This document shows, piece by piece, positions 26,459-35,669 of a stretch of 64,000 bases of DNA. Both the position numbers and the translations under genes were made by a program. This DNA comes from Arsenicicoccus piscis (GTDB lineage Bacteria; Actinomycetota; Actinomycetes; Actinomycetales; Dermatophilaceae): NCBI RefSeq assembly GCF_022568835.1, contig NZ_JAKZHV010000001.1:248001-312000 (forward strand). Direction: 5' to 3'. The stretch's first letter is position 1. Each line of letters begins with the position of its first letter. The notes below the pieces were generated by a model. It saw only the letters and a program-made list of their open reading frames with translations. It made no database searches and was not told the DNA's origin.

Positions 26459-27576
26459 CGACGGCCCGTGGTGGTGTCGGAGGTGCTCGTCTCGGACGGT
26501 GCGCTGCTGCTGCCGGCACCGGTGCTGCCGGTGCCTGCCCCGGTGGACCCGGAGCCGAGCGTGGACCGGCTGCGCCGCGAGGCGACCCAGCCGACCGCCA
26601 GGGCGAGGCCGAGGGTGAGCAGGACGCCCACGATGCCGGCCGCCACCGGGCCGAGCGCCCCGAGCCCCGGGATGTCGTAGTCGGCGAACGGCCCTGTCGC
26701 CGTAGCGTGCTCGGTGGCCAGGTGCTCGAACCCCAGGGTCGCGGCCACGTGCTCGAGCCCGTCCGGGCTGGCGCTCGCCAGCAGGCTCAGGCCACCGCCG
26801 ATCAGCAGCGTGACGGCGAGGCTGAGCGCGATGGCGCGGGAGCCGAGCCGACGCCCGCCGCCGGCGGACGCGGTCTCGGCCGGGACCCGACGCTCTACGC
26901 CGTCTGCCCCGACCACGACGAGGTCGGGCCGCAGCCCACGAGCGAGGTAGACCAGATCGGGCCGGCTCGCGACGACGGCGGTGAGGACGGCCGCCGTGAT
27001 CAGCGCCTCCCCCACCCCGATCAGCAGGTGCCAGCCGAGCATGGCCGAGGCGAGCGCACCGAGCGGGATGGGCGCGGCGCCGCCGATGGCATACAGAGCC
27101 ACGAACGCGAGAGCAGCGAGCGGGACGGAGAGGAATGCACCGATCGCGGCGGCGGGCACGATCGACGTCACCCGCTTGGGCAGCACGGCGAGGACCGCCC
27201 GGGTGACGAGGTAGCCACTCCACACGCCGACGATCCCCATCAAGGTGATGTTGGAGCCGAGCGCGGTCAGCCCGCCGTCGGCGAAGAAGACGCCCTGCAC
27301 CAGGAGCACGACCGCGAGGATCAACGTGCCCGCCCACGGACCGACCAGCACGGCCGCGAGCGCCCCGCCGAGCAGGTGCCCGGACGTGCCGGCCCCGACC
27401 GGGAAGTTGACCATCTGCGCCGCGAAGACGAAGCAGGCCACCAGCCCGGCGAGCGCCGGACCCGCCGCCCCGAGGCCCCGCTCGGCCTTGCGCAGGCTGA
27501 TCGCCACCGCACCGGCGGCGAGCACTCCGGTCGCGATCGACGTGGGCGCGTCGAGAAATCCGTCAGGAAGGTGCAT
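26455..27576 (-). CDS. cbiM: cobalt/nickel-specific S component CbiM with CbiN/PDGLE-like C-terminus
   Basis: 373 residues. The N-terminus MHLPDGFLDAPTS is the CbiM/NikM signature whose Met-His binds the metal; this also fixes the start at 27576. Later blocks: QMVNFPVGAGTSGHLLGGAL and LTALGSNITLMGIVG. The last third (from about residue 235) contains ASPDGLEHVAATLGFE, the PDGLE motif of the CbiN/NikN-like module, and a final membrane helix, then a Ser/Gly/Thr tail of repeated STGAG units. Fusion of both modules on one chain is known. Whether Co or Ni is transported cannot be told. Confidence 0.92.
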   Translation of the reverse strand: MHLPDGFLDAPTSIATGVLAAGAVAISLRKAERGLGAAGPALAGLVACFVFAAQMVNFPVGAGTSGHLLGGALAAVLVGPWAGTLILAVVLLVQGVFFADGGLTALGSNITLMGIVGVWSGYLVTRAVLAVLPKRVTSIVPAAAIGAFLSVPLAALAFVALYAIGGAAPIPLGALASAMLGWHLLIGVGEALITAAVLTAVVASRPDLVYLARGLRPDLVVVGADGVERRVPAETASAGGGRRLGSRAIALSLAVTLLIGGGLSLLASASPDGLEHVAATLGFEHLATEHATATGPFADYDIPGLGALGPVAAGIVGVLLTLGLALAVGWVASRRSRSTLGSGSTGAGTGSTGAGSSSAPSETSTSDTTTGRR

Positions 27577-27594
27577 GAGCCAAACCCTACTCGC

Positions 27595-27614
27595 TTGCTG
27601 CCAATCGTTTGCAA
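27595..27614 (-). promoter_or_regulatory. candidate metal-regulator operator over the cbiM promoter
   Basis: TTGC (27595-27598) and GCAA (27611-27614) form an inverted repeat 18 bases before the cbiM ATG. Read leftward, TTGCAA can serve as -35, with TAGGGT 19 bases later as -10. The site recalls the Streptomyces Nur (nickel) box, two TTGCAA-like halves, but the spacing differs, so the identification is tentative. No cobalamin-riboswitch-like sequence is seen. Confidence 0.35.
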
Positions 27615-27749
27615 CAAGGATTCGCTGCGGGCGGCGCCTGCTCACGATCTGATATCCGATCGGGTCGAGAACGCTCCCGCGTCTTCCGCGACGGCCGGTC
27701 GGGGGGGCACTGTATGGGGGACAGCAGCACGACAGACGGGAGCCGGCCG

Positions 27750-29261
27750 ATGAGCCGCATCATGAGGACCAAGTCGATCGAGGCGTCCATCGCCGAGACG
27801 ACCGAGTCCGAGCACCAGCTGAAGAAGAACCTCTCCGCCCTCGACCTCACGGTCTTCGGCATCGGCGTCATCATCGGCGCCGGCATCTTCACCCTGACGG
27901 GACGCGCGGCGGCCGACTACGCCGGTCCGGCCATCGTCATCTCGTTCGCGGTCGCCGCCCTCGCCTGCGGCCTGGCAGCCCTGTGCTACGCCGAGTTCGC
28001 CTCGACGGTGCCCGTCGCCGGCTCGGCCTACACGTTCTCCTACGCCACCTTGGGCGAGCTGGTCGCCTGGATCATCGGCTGGGACCTGCTGCTCGAGCTC
28101 ATGCTCGGTGCCAGCGTGGTGGCCCAGGGCTGGTCGCAGTACTTCGAGGTGCTCCTCGGCCACGCGAACATCTCGCTCCCGGCAGCCGTGGCGCCCGGCT
28201 CGCGCTTCGACCTGGCGGCGTTCGTGCTGGTCGCAGCGCTCACGATCCTGATCGCCATCGGCATCAAGGAGTCGATGCGGGTCAACCTCGTGCTCGTGGC
28301 GCTCAAGCTGTTCATCGTGCTGTTCGTCATCGTGATGGGCCTGCGGTTCGTCGACCTCGCCAACTACAGCCCGTTCATCCCGCCGGCGCAGACGCCGGCC
28401 TCGGGCAGCGCCGGCGTGCTGCACGAGCCGCTCGTCCAGACCCTCTTCGGGATCAACCCGACGACCTACGGCTGGGGTGGCATCTTCGCCGGCGCGGCGC
28501 TCGTGTTCTTCGCCTACATCGGCTTCGACGTGGTCGCCACCACGGCCGAGGAGGCCCGCAACCCCCAGCGTGACCTGCCGATCGGCATCATCGCCTCGCT
28601 GGTCATCTGCACCGTCCTCTACATCTCGGTCGCGCTCGTCGTCACCGGCATGGTGTCCTACGACCACCTCAACCCCAAGGCGGCGCTCGCGACCGCCTTC
28701 GAGGACCACGGGCAGAACTGGGCCGCCGCCGTGATCTCCGCCGGCGCGGTGGCCGGCCTCTGCACCGTGGTCATGACCTTGATGATCGGCGCCACCCGCG
28801 TCGTCTTCGCCATGTCCCGCGACTGGTTGCTGCCGCCGTGGCTGAGCCACACCAGCGCCAAGACCGGCACCCCGGTGCGCATCACGCTCATCATCGGCAC
28901 GCTCGTCGCGCTGGTGGCCTCCCTGACGCCGATCGGCAAGCTCGAGGAGATGGTCAACATCGGCACCCTCGCCGCCTTCACGCTGGTGTCGCTCGCAGTC
29001 CCGATCCTGCGCAAGCGCCGCCCCGACCTCAAGCGCGCCTTCAAGGTGCCGGGGAGCCCGTTCGTGCCATGGCTCGCCGCGCTCGCCGCGGTCTACCTGA
29101 TGCTGAACCTGTCGCTCGAGACCTGGATGCGGTTCGTGATCTGGATGGCCCTCGGCTTCCTCATCTACTTCCTCTACTCCCAGCGCAACAGCCGCCTCGA
29201 GAAGCACCCGGAGGAGACCGGGCAGGTGCACGGCCAGCCCGCCGTCGGCGGAGACTGGTAA
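27750..29261 (+). CDS. APC-family cationic amino-acid permease
   Basis: 503 residues with about 12 membrane helices plus extra at the C-terminus. LDLTVFGIGVIIGAGIFTLTG is the first-helix APC motif (GIGxxIGxGIF), and FFAYIGFDVVATTAEEARNPQRDLP is the CAT-subfamily signature in helix 6/loop. The C-terminus is charged (NSRLEKHPEETGQVH). The start is ATG at 27750 behind GGGAG; ATGs at 27714 and 27762 are alternatives. Transport of Arg/Lys-like amino acids is the family role; the substrate is unproven. Confidence 0.88.
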   Translation: MSRIMRTKSIEASIAETTESEHQLKKNLSALDLTVFGIGVIIGAGIFTLTGRAAADYAGPAIVISFAVAALACGLAALCYAEFASTVPVAGSAYTFSYATLGELVAWIIGWDLLLELMLGASVVAQGWSQYFEVLLGHANISLPAAVAPGSRFDLAAFVLVAALTILIAIGIKESMRVNLVLVALKLFIVLFVIVMGLRFVDLANYSPFIPPAQTPASGSAGVLHEPLVQTLFGINPTTYGWGGIFAGAALVFFAYIGFDVVATTAEEARNPQRDLPIGIIASLVICTVLYISVALVVTGMVSYDHLNPKAALATAFEDHGQNWAAAVISAGAVAGLCTVVMTLMIGATRVVFAMSRDWLLPPWLSHTSAKTGTPVRITLIIGTLVALVASLTPIGKLEEMVNIGTLAAFTLVSLAVPILRKRRPDLKRAFKVPGSPFVPWLAALAAVYLMLNLSLETWMRFVIWMALGFLIYFLYSQRNSRLEKHPEETGQVHGQPAVGGDW

Positions 29262-29283
29262 CCGCCCCTCCCTCCACCAGCTG

Positions 29284-29329
29284 TAGACCCCGTCGCCCGC
29301 TTCCTGAGGAAGCGTGGAGGCGGGGTCTA
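29284..29329 (+). terminator. composite terminator hairpin after the permease
   Basis: TAGACCCCG (29284-29292) pairs with CGGGGTCTA (29321-29329). Inside, CGCTTCC (29298-29304) pairs with GGAAGCG (29308-29314) around a 3-base loop. It begins 23 bases after the permease stop. Confidence 0.75.
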
Positions 29330-29508
29330 TCGCTGCGTCGAAAGGGTGAGTAGCGCTACCTATTGCACGCGCCCGATGACCCTTCCACACTAGGTCCATC
29401 ACTCGGGCGGGGGAACCGGAGCTGGTACCCATCGGCCGTCGTGACCACGTCGGCTCAGTGCGGACCGCCGCGCGACACCTCGGGTCGACGAAGCAGAGGG
29501 AGACTCGC

Positions 29509-31236
29509 ATGTTCAGATCCGTCCGACGCCCCTCGCGCGTCCTGCTCACCGGCCTCACCGGCACCGTCCTGGCCAGTCTGGCCGTCGGCCTCGCGCCACC
29601 CGTGGCAAGTGCTTCCGATGCAGTGCCGGCGAAGGACGACCCCGGCCGCACCGCCCGCATCGCCCGCGCCAAGGCCGCCGCCACCACCCCGAAGATCGTC
29701 TGGAAGCGCTGCATGACCGGCTACCAGTGCGGCTCCATCGAGGCCCCGCTCGACTACGCGGACTACAGCCTCGGCACCATCACGATCGACCTCGCGCGGC
29801 GCCCCGCCGACAAGCAGTCGCAGAAGGTGGGGGCGGTCTTCACCAACCCCGGCGGTCCCGGCGGGTCAGCGGTCTACGCGCTGCCGATGTTCGCCCAGCA
29901 GATGGGCGCCGACGTGCGGGCCCGCCTCGACCTGCTCGCTGTGGAGCCTCGGGGGCTCACACAGGCCGACCCCGCGATCTGCACCAGCAAGACCGAGCCT
30001 CCGATGCCTACGTTCTCGTTCCCCGTGACCGCTGCGGAGCAGGAGCAGGCCCTGGCCTACGCCAGCTGGCTGCGCAAGACGTGCAGCTCGCCCGAGCCGC
30101 GGATCCTGGACCACATGTCCACGGCCGACTCCGCGCGCGACCTGGACCTGGTGCGCCGGGCGATCGGGCAGCCGTCGATGACCTACTACGGCGTGTCCTA
30201 CGGGAGCTACCTCGGGGCGACCTACGCCAACCTGTTCCCGTCGAAGGTGCGCGCGGTCGCTGTCGACGGCGTCCTCGACCCAGTCGCGTGGTCGACCGGC
30301 CGCAACAACCAGGGGTCCACCGTCCCAGTGACCGAGCGGATCCGCTCCCACATCGGCGCGCAGGAGGCGCTGACGGCGGCGTTCACCGAGTGCGAGCGGG
30401 TCCGGGCGGCCCGGTGCCCGGAGCACCAGACGATCCGCGCCGACTACGCCGCGCTGCAGAAGCGGCTCAAGGCCGGCCCCGTCATGATGGGCGAGGGTGA
30501 GAACACCTGGCCGCTCACCTACGACTCGTTCATCAACACCATCCTCGGTGCGCTCTACGACGCCGACAGCGTGCCGGAGCTGATCACGGCGATCCACGAC
30601 CTGCGGGTCAGCGTGCTGCCCGACCCCGCGACGACGCGCAAGCAGACGCCGGCCCAGGCCCGCGCCGCGAGCGCCACCGCCCGCAAGGTCGCGACCACGT
30701 CCTACCAGCGCGTGCAGGCGCTGGCGAAGCAGACCAAGGCCCGCGGCATCGGGATGTGGGCTGACGGGCCCGACGCGGACGAGCCGCAGTATGGCGCCAT
30801 GGTGGCGTTCGAGGGCGTCCTGTGCTCCGACTCCCTCAACCCGCAGAACGCGCGCACCTGGATCGGCGCGACCAAGCGGATGGACTCTGTCGCACCGGGA
30901 TTCGGCTCCGCGTGGGGCTGGGCGTCGGTGGCGTGCCCCGGATGGCCGGGCCAGTCGCGCAGCGCCTACTACGGCCCGTTCACGACCAAGCCGGCCAAGG
31001 GGCTGCTGGTCCTCAGCACCACCCACGACCCCGCGACCCCGCTGTCGGGAGCCCAGGCGCTGCGCGCCCTCTCGCCGGGCAGCCGGCTCGTGACCGTGAA
31101 GAACTGGGGTCACAGCGCCTTCACCGGCAGCACCTGCGCCGCGAAGATCCGCAACACCTACCTGCTCACGGGTGCGCTGCCGTCGGGCGACCGCACCTGC
31201 GCGGCGGACCACCCGCTGTTCACCACCCTCCAGTAG
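29509..31236 (+). CDS. secreted alpha/beta hydrolase, tripeptidyl aminopeptidase-like (S33)
   Basis: 575 residues. Sec signal peptide: MFRSVRRPSRVLLTGLTG, a hydrophobic core and cleavage near VASASDA. The hydrolase core has an oxyanion region TNPGGPGGSAVYALP, nucleophile Ser in MTYYGVSYGSYLGATYAN, acid Asp in LSTTHDPATPLSG and His in VKNWGHSAFTGSTC. The C-terminal TAP-like domain holds CSDS...ACPGWPG cysteines. Actinomycete enzymes of this type remove tripeptides or dipeptides from protein N-termini outside the cell. AGAGGGA lies 7 bases before the ATG. Complete. Confidence 0.88.
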   Translation: MFRSVRRPSRVLLTGLTGTVLASLAVGLAPPVASASDAVPAKDDPGRTARIARAKAAATTPKIVWKRCMTGYQCGSIEAPLDYADYSLGTITIDLARRPADKQSQKVGAVFTNPGGPGGSAVYALPMFAQQMGADVRARLDLLAVEPRGLTQADPAICTSKTEPPMPTFSFPVTAAEQEQALAYASWLRKTCSSPEPRILDHMSTADSARDLDLVRRAIGQPSMTYYGVSYGSYLGATYANLFPSKVRAVAVDGVLDPVAWSTGRNNQGSTVPVTERIRSHIGAQEALTAAFTECERVRAARCPEHQTIRADYAALQKRLKAGPVMMGEGENTWPLTYDSFINTILGALYDADSVPELITAIHDLRVSVLPDPATTRKQTPAQARAASATARKVATTSYQRVQALAKQTKARGIGMWADGPDADEPQYGAMVAFEGVLCSDSLNPQNARTWIGATKRMDSVAPGFGSAWGWASVACPGWPGQSRSAYYGPFTTKPAKGLLVLSTTHDPATPLSGAQALRALSPGSRLVTVKNWGHSAFTGSTCAAKIRNTYLLTGALPSGDRTCAADHPLFTTLQ

Positions 31237-31250
31237 ACCGTCCGCTCGCC

Positions 31251-31289
31251 CCACGAGGTGGGTCCGCCGTGCGCGGGCCCACCTCGTGG
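31251..31289 (+). terminator. terminator hairpin after the peptidase
   Basis: A perfect 12-bp stem: CCACGAGGTGGG (31251-31262) pairs with CCCACCTCGTGG (31278-31289), with a 15-base loop, starting 14 bases after the stop. Confidence 0.8.
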
Positions 31290-31328
31290 CCTGCGGGCCG
31301 GCTGCGGGTGGACGGTAGGGTCGGCGGC

Positions 31329-32188
31329 ATGCCCGAGGGTCACACCATCCACGCCATCGCCGGTCGGATCGAGCACGCCTTCGGCGGCACCCGGCCCGAG
31401 GTGTCCAGCCCTCAGGGGCGATTCGCCGAGTCGGCCGCGCTGCTGCAGGGCCGCGAGCTGGTGTCGGCCAGCGCAGCGGGCAAGCACCTGACGTCGAGTT
31501 CACCGGGGACGCCGTCGTCAACGTCCACCTCGGCCTGATCGGCTCGTGGGTCGTGCACCCCGGCCCCGCCGCTCTCAACCCCGTCACGGGTCAGGTGCGG
31601 CTGCGGATCGCGGGCGAGCTCGCGACGGCCGACCTGCGTGGCCCCAACGTGTGCGCTCTCATCACCCCCGAGCAGCAGGACGCCATCCTCGCCCGGCTCG
31701 GCCCCGACCCGCTGCGCGAGGACGCCGACCCGGAGCGCGCGCGGACGCGGATCCAGCGCTCCCGCAAGGGGATCGGCGAGCTGCTGATGGACCAGGCCGT
31801 GCTGGCCGGTGTGGGCAACGTCTATCGCTGCGAGGTGCTCTACCGGCACCGCGTCGACCCGTTCACCCCCGGCAACGCCCTCAAGCGCAAGACCTTCGAC
31901 GCGATGTGGGCCGATCTGGTGCGGCTGCTGCGGATCGGGTTGACCTACAACCAGATCCTGACGATGGACGACCAGATCGACGAGGCCGAGGCGTTGATCG
32001 CCGCCGGCGACGCCGACACCGTGCAGACCGAGCTCACCGGGCGTCGGCTCGGCGAGCACTTCGAGCGCCGCTTCTGGCTCTACAAGCGCACCGGCGAGCC
32101 GTGTCTCGTCTGTGGCTCGAAGGTGCGCTCCCAGGTCGTCGCCGGGCGAAATCTCTACTGGTGCGGGCGATGTCAGCGTCGACACTGA
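31329..32188 (+). pseudogene. Fpg/Nei-family DNA glycosylase (Nei2-like), one-base frameshift
   Basis: Base-excision repair glycosylase/AP lyase. The N-terminus MPEGHTIHAIAGRIE has the catalytic Pro-Glu exposed after Met removal. AGKHL is followed by a frame break at about 31490-31496; the family sequence VEFTGDAVVNVHLGLIGSW continues in the next frame, missing one base. The second part has the H2TH helix region GIGELLMDQAVLAGVGNVYRCE and the zinc finger CLVCG...NLYWCGRCQRRH. Adding one base makes the whole span exactly 287 codons, a normal family length. Strong remaining conservation suggests a sequencing error or very recent loss. The ATG alternative at 31553 opens only the second half. Confidence 0.85.
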
Positions 32189-32203
32189 CCTGAGACACCG
32201 CGC

Positions 32204-33508
32204 TCAGCTGAACAGCGCCTGACCGATGTGCTCACCCTGCGCGGCCCCGGGCGGGATCGCGAACAGCGCCGAGGCGCGGTGCTGGAGATACTCCATCAGC
32301 CCGTCCTGGCGGGACATCTTGGTCTGCATCGGGATGTACTGCTTGGCCGGGTCGCGGACGTAGGCGAGGAAGAACAGGCCGGCGTCGAGACGGCCCAGCG
32401 CGTCGTTGCCGTCGGTGTAGTTGTAGCCGCGGCGCAGCATGCGCACACCGCCGTTCTGCGTCGGATGTGCCATCCGCACATGGGAGTTCATCGCCATCAG
32501 CGGCTTGTCCTCGCGCCCCTTGGTCGCGAAGTTCGGCTCGCTGAACTCGGTGCCGCCCGACAGCGGCGCACCCGCCGGCCGGTCCCGACCGACGAGGTTC
32601 TCCTGCTCGCGCAGCGAGGCGCGGTCCCACGTCTCGATGTGCATGGCGATCCGGCGGGCGACGAGGTAGGACCCGCCAGCCAGCCAGTCGGCCTTCGGGT
32701 CGTCACCCGCGCCGACCCACACGTGCTGGTCGAGCATGGCCGGGTCCTCGGCCTTGAGGTTGGCCGTGCCGTCCTTGAACCCGAACAGGTTTCGCGGGGT
32801 CTGCTGGGTCGTGGACGTCGAGGAGGTGCGCCCGAAGCCGAGCTGCGACCAGCGCAGCGCGGCGGTGCCCATCGCGATGCGGGACAGGTTGCGGATGGCG
32901 TGCACGGCGACCTGGGGGTCGTCGGCACAGGCCTGGACGCACAGGTCGCCGTCGCTGCGCTGGGGGTCCAGGGCGTCGGCCGGGAAGTGCGGCAGCCGCT
33001 TCAGCAGCACCGGCTGCCGGGCGGCGAGGCCGAAGCGGTCCTTGCCCGCCGCGTCCCGAAACAGGCTGGGGCCGAAGCCGAACGTCAGCGTGAGGCGCGC
33101 GGCGCTCAGCCCCTCGGCCTCCCCCGTGTCGTTGGGCGGCGAGTCGTAGGACGTGGGGTCGCCGCCGACGGGCCGGCCGGCGGTCAGCTCGGCGGCGGCC
33201 GCCGTCCACGCGGTCAGCAGGGCCACGAGGTCGTCGCGCGAGGTCGAGGTGACGTCGAACGCTGCGAAGTGCAGCCGGTCCTGCGCCGGGGTGACGATGC
33301 CCGACTGGTGCGTGCCGTAGAACGGGTGGCTGGCCGGTGCGTTCTGCTGGGTCGGGCCGGTGGCGGTGGCGCCGTTGCCGGAGCCGTCCGCGCCGTCGCT
33401 CGCCTCGGCCGCTGACGCCCGCCCGCCGGCGAAGCCGGCAGCACCGACCGCCACGGTCGCACCGGCGAAGCCGATCAGACCGCGCCGCGAGACCTCCCGC
33501 TCGCTCAC
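32204..33508 (-). CDS. efeB: deferrochelatase/peroxidase EfeB (DyP-type, Tat-exported)
   Basis: 434 residues. Twin-arginine signal: REVSRRGLIGFAGATVAVGA, cleavage near ASA-AE. The DyP motif GFKDGTANLK (GxxDG, distal Asp) lies mid-protein; VARRIAMHIETWDRASL and EFSEPNFATKGREDKPLMAMNSHVRMAHP (proximal His region) follow, and TQNGGVRMLRRGYNYTDG is characteristic. It is thought to oxidise or extract ferrous iron for the EfeU permease. GTG at 33508 overlaps the efeO stop (GTGA). Confidence 0.93.
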   Translation of the reverse strand: MSEREVSRRGLIGFAGATVAVGAAGFAGGRASAAEASDGADGSGNGATATGPTQQNAPASHPFYGTHQSGIVTPAQDRLHFAAFDVTSTSRDDLVALLTAWTAAAAELTAGRPVGGDPTSYDSPPNDTGEAEGLSAARLTLTFGFGPSLFRDAAGKDRFGLAARQPVLLKRLPHFPADALDPQRSDGDLCVQACADDPQVAVHAIRNLSRIAMGTAALRWSQLGFGRTSSTSTTQQTPRNLFGFKDGTANLKAEDPAMLDQHVWVGAGDDPKADWLAGGSYLVARRIAMHIETWDRASLREQENLVGRDRPAGAPLSGGTEFSEPNFATKGREDKPLMAMNSHVRMAHPTQNGGVRMLRRGYNYTDGNDALGRLDAGLFFLAYVRDPAKQYIPMQTKMSRQDGLMEYLQHRASALFAIPPGAAQGEHIGQALFS

Positions 33509-34698
33509 AACGTGACCGCGCCGGCGAGCTTCGACAGCGGCTCGGACAGCGCGTTGACGGCGTCGGACAGGTCCTTGACCTGCGCCTTCGTGAGCTTGTC
33601 GTAGGTGACGAAGCCGTCGCCCTGCTTGTGCTGGTCGAGCAGCTTCTGCAGCGCCGAGAACTTCAGCGCGATCGACGCGTCGAGGGCGGCGTCCTTCTTC
33701 TTCAGGATCGGGCGCAGGCCCTCCCACGCGACCCGCGCGCCGTCGACGTTGGCCTGGAAGTCCCACAGGTCGGTGTGCGACCAGGCCTCCTCCTCGCCGG
33801 TGACCTTGCCGGTCGCGACCTCGTCGAGCAGCGACTTGGCGCCGTTGCCGATCTGGTCGACCGTGAACGTCATCGAGCGGGTGCGGTCGTAAAGCGTCTT
33901 GGTGTCGGCGGTCAGCTGGTCCGCCATGGCGGCCCGCTGCGCGGTGGTGAGCGCCTGGTAGCCCGTCTTCGGCGGCCACAGGTCCTTCTCCATGACGTGC
34001 CAGCCGGTCCACTTCTGGCCCGGCTCGAGGTCGGCCTCGCGCAGGTCCATCTTGGGGTCGAGGTCACCGAACGACTCGGCCACCGGCTCGATACGCTCCC
34101 AGTGCGTGCGCGCCACGGCGTAGAGCGAGCGGGCCTTGGCGTCGTCGCCCGCCCGGTAGGCCGCCACGAACTGCGCCGTCTTGGCGGACAGCTGCTCGGT
34201 CTGGTCCTTGACGTAGGAGGCGTACTGCTGGTTGGCCGTGTCGACGAGCTCCTTGTCGGCGCCGGTCGCGGCGAGGTCCGCGCCGGAGTCGGTGACCGTG
34301 AACGGGGCGCGGATGCCGTCGCCGATCATGCCGGGCTTGCAGGCGGTGAAGTACTTGCCCGGGGCAGCCTTGACGACCAGGTCGCGCTTGAGCCCCGGAC
34401 CGATGTTCTCGACCTCGCCGACGATGCGCAGGCCGTCGTCGGCGAGCAGGTAGAACTCGGTGACCTTCGAGCCGTCGTTGGTGACCGAGAAGACGATGTT
34501 GCCCGACGGCGCCGTGGCCGCGCTGACCTTGCACTCGGTGTCGGTGGAGGACACCGTGAGCGCGCCCGATCCACCGGCCGCCTGGGTGCCACCGCCGGTC
34601 ACCCCGCCCGGGTTGTTGGTCGTGCAGGCCGTGGCCGTGCACATCAGGCCGGCAGCCAGGACAGCGCTGGAGAGGCGGCTGCGGGTCGAGAGGTTCAC
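33505..34698 (-). CDS. efeO: iron-uptake lipoprotein EfeO (cupredoxin plus imelysin domains)
   Basis: 397 residues from GTG at 34698, overlapping the efeU stop. Signal with lipobox CTATAC. The N-terminal cupredoxin-like domain (about 45-135) has TECKVSAATAPSGNIVFSV and KYFTACKPGMIGDGIRAPF, with possible metal ligands Cys and Met. The C-terminal M75/imelysin-like domain carries HWERIEPVAESFGDLDP and the HxxE motif TGWHVMEKDLW. It binds ferrous/ferric iron outside the membrane and hands it to EfeU. Confidence 0.93.
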   Translation of the reverse strand: MNLSTRSRLSSAVLAAGLMCTATACTTNNPGGVTGGGTQAAGGSGALTVSSTDTECKVSAATAPSGNIVFSVTNDGSKVTEFYLLADDGLRIVGEVENIGPGLKRDLVVKAAPGKYFTACKPGMIGDGIRAPFTVTDSGADLAATGADKELVDTANQQYASYVKDQTEQLSAKTAQFVAAYRAGDDAKARSLYAVARTHWERIEPVAESFGDLDPKMDLREADLEPGQKWTGWHVMEKDLWPPKTGYQALTTAQRAAMADQLTADTKTLYDRTRSMTFTVDQIGNGAKSLLDEVATGKVTGEEEAWSHTDLWDFQANVDGARVAWEGLRPILKKKDAALDASIALKFSALQKLLDQHKQGDGFVTYDKLTKAQVKDLSDAVNALSEPLSKLAGAVTL

Positions 34699-35651
34699 CG
34701 GACGGACTCCTTCGAGGGGGTGCTGGAGGTGGTGGGGGTGGGGGTGGAGCCGGCGGTCGCGGTGGAGCCGGCGGTCGCGGTGGAGCCGGCGGTCGCGGTG
34801 GAGCTGCCGGCCGCGGCCGCGGGCTGGGGCTGTGGGGACGGTCTACGGATGGCGCGGATGAACAGCGTGAGGACGGGGACGACGTAGGCGACCCAGACGA
34901 GGACCTCGAGCACGGTCATGGCCGGGGCAAGGTTGAGCGTGCCCTTGATCAGCGTGGCGAACCACGAGGACGGCTCGATGACGTGGCTGACGTCGAAGGC
35001 GAGGGTGTGCAGGCCGGGGAGGATGCCGGCCTCCTGCAGGTCGTGCACGCCGTAGGAGAGGACGCCGGCCGCGACGAGCACGAGGAAGCCGCCGGTCCAG
35101 GCGAAGAACCGGCCGAGGTCGAGGCGCAGCGCGCCCTTGTAGACCGCGAAGGCGAGCGCGACGGCGGTCAGCAGGCCGAGCAGCGCCCCGACGAGCGGGG
35201 CGGTGGTGGAGGCGTTGTCGCGGGACGCGGCCTGGGTGGCGGCCCAGAGGAAGAGCGCCGTCTCGAGGCCTTCGCGGCCGACGGCCAGCATCGCGACGAC
35301 GACGAGCGCCGAGCGGCTGCCCTCGGCGGCCTTGTCGAGCGCGCCCTTGAGCTCGCCGGAGAGGGTGCGTGCCGAGCGCGCCATCCAGAAGATCATCCAG
35401 GTGACGAAACCGACCGCGAGGATCGACAGCCCACCCCCGATGGCTTCCTGCGCCTCGAAGGTCAGCCCGCGCGGGCCGTACGTCAGCAGGGCGCCGAACG
35501 CGAGCGAGATGGCGATGGCCGCAGCGACGCCGGCCCAGATGCGTCCGAGCAGGTGGGTGCGCCCGGTCTTGACGAGGTAGGCGACGAGGATGACGACGAC
35601 CAGCGACGCCTCGAGCCCTTCACGCAGACCGATGAGGTAGTTGGCGAACAC
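34695..35651 (-). CDS. efeU: high-affinity iron permease EfeU (FTR1 family)
   Basis: 318 residues, seven membrane helices. The two iron-translocating REGLE motifs are LIGLREGLEASLVV and AVGREGLETALFLW. GTG at 35651 has an AGGAGGCTGTCC ribosome site. The C-terminus after the last helix is a low-complexity tail of GSTATA repeats (residues 285-305). First gene of efeUOB, whose promoter carries an iron box. The three genes are coupled by GTGA overlaps, so translation should keep fixed proportions. Confidence 0.94.
   Translation of the reverse strand: MFANYLIGLREGLEASLVVVILVAYLVKTGRTHLLGRIWAGVAAAIAISLAFGALLTYGPRGLTFEAQEAIGGGLSILAVGFVTWMIFWMARSARTLSGELKGALDKAAEGSRSALVVVAMLAVGREGLETALFLWAATQAASRDNASTTAPLVGALLGLLTAVALAFAVYKGALRLDLGRFFAWTGGFLVLVAAGVLSYGVHDLQEAGILPGLHTLAFDVSHVIEPSSWFATLIKGTLNLAPAMTVLEVLVWVAYVVPVLTLFIRAIRRPSPQPQPAAAAGSSTATAGSTATAGSTATAGSTPTPTTSSTPSKESVR
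34743..34808 (-). repeat. 18-bp tandem repeat in the efeU tail
   Basis: The unit GGTGGAGCCGGCGGTCGC occurs three times (34743-34796), with a partial fourth. In frame it encodes ATAGST repeats in the cytoplasmic or external tail of EfeU. Likely variable between strains. Confidence 0.85.
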
Positions 35652-35669
35652 GGACAGCCTCCTGGGACG

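Noticed and set aside
27642-29714. A 690-codon leftward frame under the amino-acid permease
   Set aside because: Shadow of the permease; extreme Glu/Asp/Arg/His composition is the complement of a hydrophobic gene.
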